64,000 nucleotides of DNA from Tessaracoccus timonensis. Lineage in GTDB: Bacteria > Actinomycetota > Actinomycetes > Propionibacteriales > Propionibacteriaceae. Of the stretch, positions 51,625 through 59,765 are shown one piece after another. Numbering within the stretch: the first letter of the stretch is position 1; each line of letters opens with the position of its first letter. The notes beneath the pieces are model-generated. The model was given only the letters and a program-made list of their open reading frames with translations, ran no database searches and was not told where the DNA came from. The stretch lies in contig NZ_LT996886.1 in NCBI RefSeq assembly GCF_900343145.1, positions 2,542,001 through 2,606,000 on the forward strand, written 5' to 3'. The translations under genes were made by a program, and so were the position numbers.

Positions 51625-53035
51625 CAGCCACGCCGGCGGCCACCACCACCATCACCCGAAGCCCGCGGCCGAGGCGATCACCACCGCCGACGGCGACATC
51701 GTCGCGCCGGGCACCGTGATCCCCGCCGGGAAGCTGTGGGTGGACGAGGGCGCGCCCCGCCGCAGGCTCTGGATCGACGCCAGCCAGGGCGCGAGCGGCG
51801 ACATGCTGCTCGCCGCGCTCCTGGACGCGGGAGCGGACGCGGCCAGCGTCGCCGCGGTGCTGGAGCTCGTGGCACCCGGCAAGCTGCACCTGCAGTGGCG
51901 ACGGGTGGAGCGGGGCCCGTTCCAGGCGATGAAGGTGGATGTCATCGCCGACGAGGTCGACCCGCCCGCCCGGCACCTGTCGGACATCGAGGAGATGCTG
52001 TCGGTCGACGGGGTGCCCGACGAGACCCGCGCGCTCGCGCTCGACGCGTTCCGTCGCCTCGCCCGCGCCGAGGCCCACGTGCACGGCATGGAGGTCGAGG
52101 ACGTCCACTTCCACGAGGTCGGTGCCCTCGACTCGATCGGCGACATGGTGGGCGTCGCGGAGGCGATCCGCACCCTCGGCATCGGCCGCGCCACCTGCTC
52201 GGTCGTCGCCGTCGGCACCGGCTCGGTGCGCACCCAGCACGGCCTCCTCACCGTCCCGCCGCCGGCGGTGCTCGAACTCGCCCGCGGCTGGCAGGTGGAG
52301 GCCGGCGGCCCGCCCGAGGCCGGCGAGCTCTGCACCCCCACGAGGCTCGCCCTGATCCGGGCGATCTGCGACGCCGTCGAACCGCTGCCGAAGATGACGC
52401 TGCGCAACATCGGCGTCGGCGCCGGTTCCAAGGTCCGCGCCGACCGCGCCGGCGTGCTTCGCGCCACCGTCGGCGACGAGGTCGTCGACAGGCCACGGCC
52501 GTCCGCCGCCGAGGGCCACGCCCACGACGACCGCCCGGCGAGCACCATCCACGAGATCTCCGCCAACGTCGACGACCTCGATCCGCGCGTCTGGCCGGCC
52601 GTCATCGACCGGCTCCTCGACGCCGGCGCCGTCGACGCCTGGCTGGTCCCCATCATCATGAAGAAGGGGCGGCCCGCCCACACCATCACGGCGATCGCCC
52701 CGGCGGACTGCGTCGACTACGTCGCCGACGCGCTCGTCACCCACACGTCGACGATCGGCGTGCGCATCACCGCCCCCATGCACCGGCGCGTCCTCGAGCG
52801 GATGTGGATCCCCGTGCAGGTCGAGGGGTTCACCGTGCGCATCAAGGTGTCCGGCGAGGGCTCGGGGCGCACTATCCAGCAGGCCACCGCCGAATTCATC
52901 GACGTGGAACAACTCGCCGAACACCTGGGCGTCGCGCAGCGCGTGGCGCTCACCCAGGCACAGTCCGTCGCCTGGGCCGCCGGGCTCTACCCCGGCGCGC
53001 CCTGGCCGGAGGAGGAAGGGGGCGTACGGAGATGA
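51617..53035 (+). CDS. larC: LarC, nickel insertion protein with His-rich N-terminus
   Basis: LarC is the CTP-dependent nickel inserter of the pincer cofactor. The 472-residue protein is one continuous reading frame covering both halves, which in Lactobacillus are joined by a ribosomal frameshift. The N-terminus MHDSHAGGHHHHHPKP is a natural metal-binding stretch. The body starts near residue 45 (RRLWIDASQGASGDMLLAALLD) and holds HVHGMEVEDVHFHEVGALDSIGD, NIGVGAGS, ISANVDDLDPRVWPAVIDRLL and IIMKKGRPAHTI. Another His-rich spot, EGHAHDD, marks the linker. It overlaps larB by 8 bases and lacI by 4. Confidence 0.93.
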   Translation: MHDSHAGGHHHHHPKPAAEAITTADGDIVAPGTVIPAGKLWVDEGAPRRRLWIDASQGASGDMLLAALLDAGADAASVAAVLELVAPGKLHLQWRRVERGPFQAMKVDVIADEVDPPARHLSDIEEMLSVDGVPDETRALALDAFRRLARAEAHVHGMEVEDVHFHEVGALDSIGDMVGVAEAIRTLGIGRATCSVVAVGTGSVRTQHGLLTVPPPAVLELARGWQVEAGGPPEAGELCTPTRLALIRAICDAVEPLPKMTLRNIGVGAGSKVRADRAGVLRATVGDEVVDRPRPSAAEGHAHDDRPASTIHEISANVDDLDPRVWPAVIDRLLDAGAVDAWLVPIIMKKGRPAHTITAIAPADCVDYVADALVTHTSTIGVRITAPMHRRVLERMWIPVQVEGFTVRIKVSGEGSGRTIQQATAEFIDVEQLAEHLGVAQRVALTQAQSVAWAAGLYPGAPWPEEEGGVRR

Positions 53036-54090
53036 CGGACAACGAGGTTCCGGCCGAGACCCCGGTACGCAGGAAGAAAGTCACCATCTACGACATCGCC
53101 CGCGTCGCCGGGGTGGCGCCGTCGACGGTGTCCCGCACCTTCGCGCGCCCCGGCCGCGTGAACGCCGACACCGCGGAGCGCATCCGCGCCACGGCGCAGG
53201 AGCTCGGCTACCGCGCCAAACCGTTGACGCAGAACAAGGCCGGCGTCGCGACGAACACGCTCGGCTTCGTGGTCGCCGACGTCGCCAACCCCGTCTTCGC
53301 GCACATCATGAAGGGCTTCCAGAACGAGGCCGCCGAGCACGGCTACTCGGTCCTGCTGATCGACACCCGCGAGGACGCGAAGATCGAGCGCGAGAGCATC
53401 AGCCGGCTCGCGCCGCTCGTCGACGGGCTCGTCCTGGGCGCGTCCCGGCTGAGCGACTCCGCGATCACCCAGATCGTGAAGGTCCGGCCGGTCGCCTCCG
53501 TCAACCGCATCATCGCGGGCCTGCCCTCCATCGTCGCCGACACCCCGCGCGGGATGCGCCGCCTCGTCGAGCACCTAGCCTCGCTAGGACACACGCGCTT
53601 CACCTACATCGCCGGTCCCGCCGCGTCCTGGGCCGACGGGGTCCGCTGGCGCGCGGTGTCGGAGGCGTGCCACGAGCTCAACCTCGTCGTGCGCCGCATC
53701 GGTCCCTACTCCCCGTCGCTCGACGGGGGGGTCGCCGCGGCGGCCGCCTGGATGGAGCACCCCACGTCGGCGGTGATCGGCTACAACGACATGATGGCCA
53801 TCGGCTTCATGAAGTCCGTGCAGCGCTCAGGCCTCCGCGTGCCGCAAGACGTGTCGGTCGCCGGCGTGGACAACTCGATCCCGTCGGTGCTCACCACGCC
53901 GACGCTCACGAGCGTCGCCCCGTCGACGAGCCAGATCGGCATGCGCGCGGCGCGTGCCCTCATCACCCAGCTGCGACATCGCTCCGCCCCGAGCGCGGAG
54001 ACGATCGTCGTCCCCATGGATTTGCACCTGAGGGACAGCGTCGGACCGGCCCGTCCGACGACACACCTACCCCGCCAGAAGATGGAGTGA
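53032..54090 (+). CDS. LacI-family transcriptional regulator
   Basis: The 352-residue protein has the LacI helix-turn-helix and hinge (VTIYDIARVAGVAPSTVSRTFARPGRVNADTAERI, residues ~17-51). A periplasmic-binding-like effector domain follows, with LGFVVADVANPVFAHIMKGFQ and AVIGYNDMMAIGFMK. It is encoded inside the operon (ATGA overlap with larC, 6 bases before uxaC), so it probably represses this operon and itself, with release by a uronate or aldonate. The GGCAA/TTGCC repeats in the island promoters are candidate operators. Confidence 0.92.
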   Translation: MTDNEVPAETPVRRKKVTIYDIARVAGVAPSTVSRTFARPGRVNADTAERIRATAQELGYRAKPLTQNKAGVATNTLGFVVADVANPVFAHIMKGFQNEAAEHGYSVLLIDTREDAKIERESISRLAPLVDGLVLGASRLSDSAITQIVKVRPVASVNRIIAGLPSIVADTPRGMRRLVEHLASLGHTRFTYIAGPAASWADGVRWRAVSEACHELNLVVRRIGPYSPSLDGGVAAAAAWMEHPTSAVIGYNDMMAIGFMKSVQRSGLRVPQDVSVAGVDNSIPSVLTTPTLTSVAPSTSQIGMRAARALITQLRHRSAPSAETIVVPMDLHLRDSVGPARPTTHLPRQKME

Positions 54091-54096
54091 TAGCCA

Positions 54097-55515
54097 ATGT
54101 CCGAACCGCTCACCCTGCACCCCGACCGGCTCTTCCCGGCCGACCCGAAGACGCGGGAGATCGCGCGCGAGCTCTACGCCCGGGTCGCCGACCTGCCGAT
54201 CATCTCCCCCCACGGCCACGTGCCGGTGCAGTGGCTGGCCGACGACACGCCGTTCACCGACCCGACGACGCTGCTGCTGACCCCCGACCACTACACCAAC
54301 CGGCTCCTGCACAGCGTCGCCGGCGTGGAGCTGGAGGACCTCGGCGTGCCGGTCGGCTCGCCCATGAGCCCCGAGAAGTCGCGTGAGGCGTTCCGCATCT
54401 TCTGCTCCAACTGGAAGGTGTTCCGCGGCACCCAGGTGCAGTTCTGGTTCGAGTCGCAGTTCGTCGACGTGTTCGGCATCGACGTGCGGCCCTCCGCCGA
54501 GACGGCCGACCGGATCTACGACCAGATCCTCGAGCGCCTGGGCACCGACGAGTACAAGCCCCGCGCGCTGTACAAGCGGTTCAACATCGACTTCCTCGCC
54601 ACCACCGACGACCCCTGCGACGACCTCGCCGGCCATCAGCAGCTCGTCGACGATCCCACCTGGGACAGCCGGGTGGTGCCGACCTTCCGCCCCGACAAGT
54701 ACCTCGAGCCCGCCCGCGCCGGCTGGGTGGAGCTGACGAAGCAGCTCGGCGGGGTCGCCGGCGTCGAGATCGGCAGCTACGCCGACCACCTAGAGGCCAT
54801 GCGCATCCGCCGCCGCTACTTCGTCGACCACGGCGCCGTGTCCTCGGACCACTCGCACCGCGACGCCCGCTGCGCCCGCCTCGACGACGCCGAGGCCGAG
54901 CGCCTCTTCGCCCGCGCGCTGGCCGGCGAGATCACCGTCGACGAGGGCGACGCGCTCCGCGCCCACATGGTCAACGACCAGGCCCGCCTGGCCGTCGAGG
55001 ACGGGCTCGTCATGACCCTGCACCCGGCCGTCTACCGCAACCACGACACCGCCACCTTCGAGCGCTACGGCGCCGACGTCGGCGGCGACGTGCCACTCCC
55101 GGTGGAGTTTGCGAGCGCGCTGCAGCCGATCCTCTCCGAGTACGGCAACGCCGACGGCTTCCAGCTCGTCGTCTTCACCATGGACGAGACGGTCTACTCC
55201 CGCGAGCTCGCGCCGCTGGCCGGGTGGTACCGCGGCATGTACATCGGCGCCCCCTGGTGGTTCATCGACGAGAACGACGCCATGATGCGCTTCCGCCGCG
55301 CCACCACCGGCTACGGCACGCTGCACAAGGGCTCCGGCTTCATCGACGACACCCGCGCGTTCTGTTCCATCCCGGCGCGCCACGACGCCGCCCGCCGCGT
55401 CGACTCGGCGTACCTCGCCGGGCTCGTCGCCGAGCACCGCCTGAGCCTCGACGAGGCGGCCGAGACCGCCGTCGAGCTCGTCACCACCCAGCCCAAGCGC
55501 GCCTTCAAGCTCTGA
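54097..55515 (+). CDS. uxaC: glucuronate isomerase
   Basis: UxaC isomerises D-glucuronate to D-fructuronate and D-galacturonate to D-tagaturonate in the cytoplasm. The 472-residue protein is the usual length and belongs to the amidohydrolase-like superfamily. Signatures are LPIISPHGHVPVQWLADD with metal-ligand His residues near residue 37, LATTDDPCDDLAGH, VPTFRPDK and the C-terminal RYHDAARR-like ARHDAARRVDSAYLAGLV. It follows lacI by 6 bases. Confidence 0.93.
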   Translation: MSEPLTLHPDRLFPADPKTREIARELYARVADLPIISPHGHVPVQWLADDTPFTDPTTLLLTPDHYTNRLLHSVAGVELEDLGVPVGSPMSPEKSREAFRIFCSNWKVFRGTQVQFWFESQFVDVFGIDVRPSAETADRIYDQILERLGTDEYKPRALYKRFNIDFLATTDDPCDDLAGHQQLVDDPTWDSRVVPTFRPDKYLEPARAGWVELTKQLGGVAGVEIGSYADHLEAMRIRRRYFVDHGAVSSDHSHRDARCARLDDAEAERLFARALAGEITVDEGDALRAHMVNDQARLAVEDGLVMTLHPAVYRNHDTATFERYGADVGGDVPLPVEFASALQPILSEYGNADGFQLVVFTMDETVYSRELAPLAGWYRGMYIGAPWWFIDENDAMMRFRRATTGYGTLHKGSGFIDDTRAFCSIPARHDAARRVDSAYLAGLVAEHRLSLDEAAETAVELVTTQPKRAFKL

Positions 55516-55557
55516 GACCACGAACCCCACTTCCCGGTCCGTTCAGAAAGGAACACC

Positions 55558-56958
55558 ATGACCGCCGTACCCGCCCTCACGCGCAGCCAGTTCGGACGCC
55601 CGGCCGCCCCCGTGCGCATCGTCCACCTGGGCCTGGGCAACTTCACCCGCGCCCACCAGGCCTGGTACACCGAGCACGCGGCCGACCGCGACGACTGGGG
55701 CATCGCGGCCTTCACCGGCCGCCGCCCCACGATGGCCGAGCTGCTCACCCCCCAGGACGGGCTGTACACCCTGGTCACCAAGGGTGCCGAGGGCGACTCC
55801 TACGAGGTCATCTCGTCGGTCTCCCACGTCCACCCGGCCTCAGACTTCGCAGCGCTCGTGCGCTACTTCGCGTCGCCGGAGCTCGCCGTCGTGACCTCCA
55901 CCGTCACCGAGGCGGGCTACTACCGCGCCGCCGATGGGTCGCTGGACGTGGGCGACGCGGCCGTCGCGGCCGACCTGACCGCCGTCCGCGAGTTGCTCGA
56001 GGACGGCGCCCCGTCGGTCGACGACATCGCGGCCCTCGAGGTCATCACCTCCCCGGTCCGCGTCATGGCCGGCCTCCTGGCCCGACGTGCGGCCGGCGTC
56101 GGCGCGCTGACGATCCTCCCCTGCGACAACATCCCGGACAACGGCGAGGCGTTCGGCCGAGTCGTCCGCGACGCCGCAGCCGCGACCGACTCGTCGCTGG
56201 TGGACTGGATGGGCGGGAACGTCGCCTGGGCCACGTCGATGGTGGACCGCATCACCCCCGCCACGACCGACACCGAGATCGCCGACGTCGAGGCCGCGCA
56301 GGGCTACCACGACGCCGCGCCGGTGCCGACCGAGCCGTTCAGCGAGTGGGTCATCAGCGGCGAGTTCCCCGCCGGGCGCCCCGACTGGGAGTCCGCCGGC
56401 GTGCAGATCGTCGACGAGGTGGAGCCCTACGAGCAGCGCAAGCTGTGGATGCTCAACGGCTCGCACTCGCTGATGGCCTACGCCGGCCCCATCCTCGGCG
56501 TCGAGACCGTCTCCGAGGGCATGGCCAACGCGCGGGTCCGCGAGCTCGTGCAGACCTGGTGGCAGGAGGCCGGCCCCGGCCTCAGCGTCCCGTGGGAGGA
56601 GTACGCCGCCGCGCTCGTGGAGCGCTACGAGAACCCGAACATCCGCCACCTGCTCGCGCAGATCGCGGCCGACGGCTCGCAGAAGATCGCCGTGCGCATC
56701 GTCCCGACGCTCCGCCGCTTCCGCGGCCGGGGCGAGATGCCGTCGGCGGCCGTGACCGCCGTCGCCGCCTGGCTGCTGCACCTCCGCGGCCACGGCGCGC
56801 CCGTCAAGGACGCCGCCAAGGACAAGGTGGAGGAGCTCGTCGGCGGCACCCTCGAGGAGGACGCGGCCAACGTGCTGGGCTTCGTGGCCCCCGACCTCGC
56901 CGGCGACACCGAGCTGGTGCAGGCCATCGCCGCCGCGGCGGAGCAGCTGCTCGGCTGA
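55558..56958 (+). CDS. uxuB: mannitol dehydrogenase-family fructuronate reductase
   Basis: The ATG at 55558 follows GAAAGGAAC. The 466-residue protein has the long-chain polyol dehydrogenase fold: [19 protein letters not shown] (nucleotide loop), [25 protein letters not shown] and the catalytic Lys region [19 protein letters not shown]. The family includes mannitol, arabinitol and altronate dehydrogenases; next to uxaC, reduction of fructuronate to mannonate is the likely role. No mannonate dehydratase gene accompanies it. A strong terminator follows. Confidence 0.87.
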   Translation: MTAVPALTRSQFGRPAAPVRIVHLGLGNFTRAHQAWYTEHAADRDDWGIAAFTGRRPTMAELLTPQDGLYTLVTKGAEGDSYEVISSVSHVHPASDFAALVRYFASPELAVVTSTVTEAGYYRAADGSLDVGDAAVAADLTAVRELLEDGAPSVDDIAALEVITSPVRVMAGLLARRAAGVGALTILPCDNIPDNGEAFGRVVRDAAAATDSSLVDWMGGNVAWATSMVDRITPATTDTEIADVEAAQGYHDAAPVPTEPFSEWVISGEFPAGRPDWESAGVQIVDEVEPYEQRKLWMLNGSHSLMAYAGPILGVETVSEGMANARVRELVQTWWQEAGPGLSVPWEEYAAALVERYENPNIRHLLAQIAADGSQKIAVRIVPTLRRFRGRGEMPSAAVTAVAAWLLHLRGHGAPVKDAAKDKVEELVGGTLEEDAANVLGFVAPDLAGDTELVQAIAAAAEQLLG

Positions 56959-56970
56959 CCCCCTGGCGCA

Positions 56971-57007
56971 AGGAACCCCGGCGACCGGTTGGGTCGCCGG
57001 GGTTCCT
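56971..57007 (+). terminator. terminator after uxuB
   Basis: A 16-bp perfect stem (56971-56986 with 56992-57007) and a GGTTG loop close the larE-uxuB operon. It also lies just past the 3' end of the convergent sialidase fragment. Confidence 0.87.
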
Positions 57008-57026
57008 CGTCTCCGGGTGCGGTGCG

Positions 57027-57560
57027 TCAGCGAGCCACACGCACCCGTTCGAAGCGGATGCCGTCGTAGGCGCCGTACTCCCAGGCGACGGCGACCGACC
57101 CGTCGGGCAGCGCCACGGCCACCGAGTAGGCGGCGAGCCCGGGGTCGATGACCTGCGGATCGCTCCAGCCGCCGGGGTGGCCGACGCGCAGCACCAGGTT
57201 GCGGCGGTCCTCCCACACGGGCCCCGACGTGGCGCCCCGTCCCCCGGTGGGGTCGGGCAGGTCCACGTCGATGGGTTCCCCACCGTCGGGGAAGACGAGC
57301 GTGCTCGCCAGCTGACCGTTCGGGAGCGTGGTGAGGCCGCCGTTGCAGCCGGGGTCGGGCAGGTCCGCGGCAGCCGGGCTGAAGGTCTCACCGTCGTCGT
57401 GCGAGATCGCGAACAGGCGCGACGGGGTGCTGCGGCTGTGCAGGACGACGGTGCCGTCGGGCAGCTGGGCGACCTTCGTCTCGTCGCAGCCCTCGACCGG
57501 TTTGCCGAGGCGCCAGTGCACGCCGTCGTCGTCGGAGATGGCCATGGCGCAGTAGCGGTC
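57027..57560 (-). pseudogene. exo-sialidase (BNR repeat) C-terminal fragment
   Basis: About 178 residues of a beta-propeller remain: [20 protein letters not shown] and [18 protein letters not shown] are Asp-box (BNR) repeats, and [19 protein letters not shown] is typical of the C-terminus of GH33 sialidases. The signal peptide, the Arg triad entry strand and at least half of the propeller are missing. The 5' end meets the DUF58 gene out of frame near 57560, so it cannot be expressed as a normal protein. It faces uxuB and might have belonged to the sugar island. Confidence 0.75.
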
Positions 57561-58783
57561 CTCCGCATCGCGCGCGGCAGGTCCTCGAGGGCCCCGACCC
57601 GGTTGACCGTCACGCTGCCCACCTTGCGGTTGCGCAGTTCCTCGCCGGTGGCGACGCGGATGCCGATGTAGCGGGTGTCGACGTCGAAGCGGGCGCGGGC
57701 GTGGCGCAGGTCGGTCATGGAGGCCGTCGACCCGGTGACCAGGATCGCGATCGACGCGCCGGGCTCGCGCTGGGTGGCGGTGAAGGCGAGGTCGGCCACC
57801 CCGCCGCGGGCGGTCTGCTCCACCAGCGAGAGCTCGTCGAGCGCGCCGCCGGGTGTGAGCGTGGTGAGCCGCTCCTTCGACGTCAGGATCACCAACGGGG
57901 ACTCGCCGTAGAGGGTCTGCAGCGCGATGGACGCGACGACGGAGACCGCGAGCTCGAACTCCTTCTCGTCGATGTAGGAGGTGCGGCCGGTGTCGAGCGC
58001 CACCAGCACGCGCGACATCCGTGACTCCTCGAAGTGCCGCACCATCAGTTCGCCGGCGCGGGCCGTCGACTTCCAGTGGACGTGGCGGCGGTCGTCGCCC
58101 GGGACGTAGGGCCGGAGGGCGTGGAAGTTCATGTCTGCCGACGTGATGTGCGGGCTGGCGTGCCCCTCGAGGTCGTGGATGAATCCCGTCTGCTGGCCGG
58201 GAAGCCGGATCGTGCGCGGGTGCACGTAGACCTCCAGCTCCTCGGTCCAGCGGGTCTCCCGGCCCGCGAGCGAGAACGGGTCGCCCTGCACGGAGTTCGC
58301 CGGCCCGACGACGATGAGGCCGCGGCGGTCCGTCGGGATCCGGAAGGTGAACCGCTCCACCTGCCGGGGGCCCATGATCGGCAGCGAGAAGCTCGCCTGC
58401 TGGCGGCCGACGGGAAGGTCCAGCCGCGAGCCGAAGTGGCGCCGGGGTGCCTCGTTGCTGACGACGACCTCGCCGGTGGCGCGGTCGCCCACCACGACTG
58501 TCCGGTCTGAGAGGCGGAGCCCGACGGCGAGGCTCGGCTTCCCGATCGTGAACAGCAGGGCGATGGCCACCATGATGATCGCGACGATCCCGGCGACGAC
58601 CAGCTCCAGCCAACCGAGCACCAGACCCACTGCCAGCGACAGCACGCCGAGCAGGAGGCACGCCCAGCCGGCCGTGCGCATGCCGAGCGCCTCGCTGACC
58701 CGGCGGTAGGCGTCGCGCAGCGCGGCACCCGACGGCGGGTCAACCGCCTCGGGCACCTCCCATCGCGTGGCCGTGGTGGACAT
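57561..58783 (-). CDS. DUF58 domain protein (possibly 3'-disrupted)
   Basis: The ATG at 58783-58781 ([17 protein letters not shown]) overlaps the moxR stop (ATGA). Two hydrophobic helices near residues 40-75 ([41 protein letters not shown]) anchor the protein. A beta domain and the DUF58 core follow ([32 protein letters not shown], then [12 protein letters not shown]), a VWA-like fold. Homology fades after [13 protein letters not shown], close to the normal end, at the joint with the sialidase fragment. As written, the frame runs on without a stop to 56804. Function in the MoxR/DUF58 system, probably protein-complex remodelling at the membrane, is inferred. Confidence 0.82.
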
Positions 58784-59749
58784 CAGGCGGTGGCGCGCTC
58801 CGTCGGGGGCGGCACGGCGCCGACCACCTGGGCCATCACGTCCACGGCCTGGACGCCGCTGAACTCGGCCTCGGGGTCGAGGATGATGCGGTGCGCGAGG
58901 CACGGGATGGCGAGGATCTTGATGTCGACGGGAGTGACGAAGTGCCGGCCCACCGACGCGGCCCACACCCGGGAGGCGCGGACGAGCGCGAGCGCGCCAC
59001 GCACGGAGACCCCGAGGCGGACGTCGTCGGCGCTCCGGGTGGCCGCGACGAGCCGGCTGATGTAGTCGAAGATGGAGGCCTCGATGTGCACCGCACCGGC
59101 CAGCTGCGCCATCTCCGCCACCTGCTGGCTGGACACCACCGACGGCAGCGCGGTGGAGCGGGGGCGGGAGCCGCCCGTGGCGAGGATGCGCATCGTCGCC
59201 TCGTGGTCCGGGTAGCCGAGCGTCGTCTTCATCAGGAACCGGTCGAGCTGGGCCTCGGGCAGCCGGTAGGTGCCCGCCTGCTCGATGGGGTTCCGGGTGG
59301 CGATCACCATGAACGGGTTGCCCACCGCGTAGGACTGGCCGTCGACGGTGACCCGCGACTCCTCCATCACCTCGAGCAGCCCCGACTGCGTCTTCGGCGA
59401 GGCGCGGTTGATCTCGTCGGCCAGCACGATCGACGCGAAGATCGGGCCCTGGTGGAACTCGAACTCGGCCGACTTCTGGTCGTAGATCGTCACGCCCGTG
59501 ACGTCGGACGGCAGCTGGTCGGGGGGTGAACTGGATGCGGCTGTGCGTGCCCTGGACGGACTGCGCGATCGCCCTCGCCAGGGAGGTCTTGCCGGTGCCC
59601 GGGTAGTCCTCGAGGAGCAGGTGGCCCTCCGCGAGCATGCAGGTGACGGCGAGCCGGATGGCCTCCGTCTTGCCCATGATGACGCGTTCGACGTTGCCGA
59701 CGATGTTCGCGAAGTTCTCGCTGAACCAGCGTGCTTGTTCTGGATTCAC
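58783..59749 (-). pseudogene. MoxR-family AAA+ ATPase, interrupted by one inserted base
   Basis: The GTG at 59749-59747 starts [17 protein letters not shown]. Walker A is [16 protein letters not shown], Walker B is [24 protein letters not shown], and sensor 1 is [25 protein letters not shown]. At a run of six G (59521-59526, plus strand) the frame breaks. Five G would give [25 protein letters not shown], the exact family sequence, for a protein of about 321 residues. A homopolymer error is the easiest explanation. It is co-translated with DUF58 and starts 17 bases after the Ig-like gene; such ATPases act with VWA/DUF58 partners. Confidence 0.88.
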
Positions 59750-59765
59750 TTGATCGCTTTCTCCG

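Noticed and set aside
51617-51660. A cloning-type His tag on LarC
   Set aside because: The His run is embedded in a natural sequence (HDSHAGG before it), overlaps larB, and His-rich stretches are known in LarC and other nickel proteins.
57027-58661. A natural fusion of a DUF58 domain with a sialidase propeller
   Set aside because: The two parts are in different frames and both look cut at the joint, so a multidomain protein is not supported.
56804-59749. A single 981-residue MoxR-DUF58 giant protein
   Set aside because: It arises only because the moxR frameshift moves into the DUF58 frame and the frame then runs antisense into uxuB. Correcting one base gives separate, overlapping moxR and DUF58 genes.
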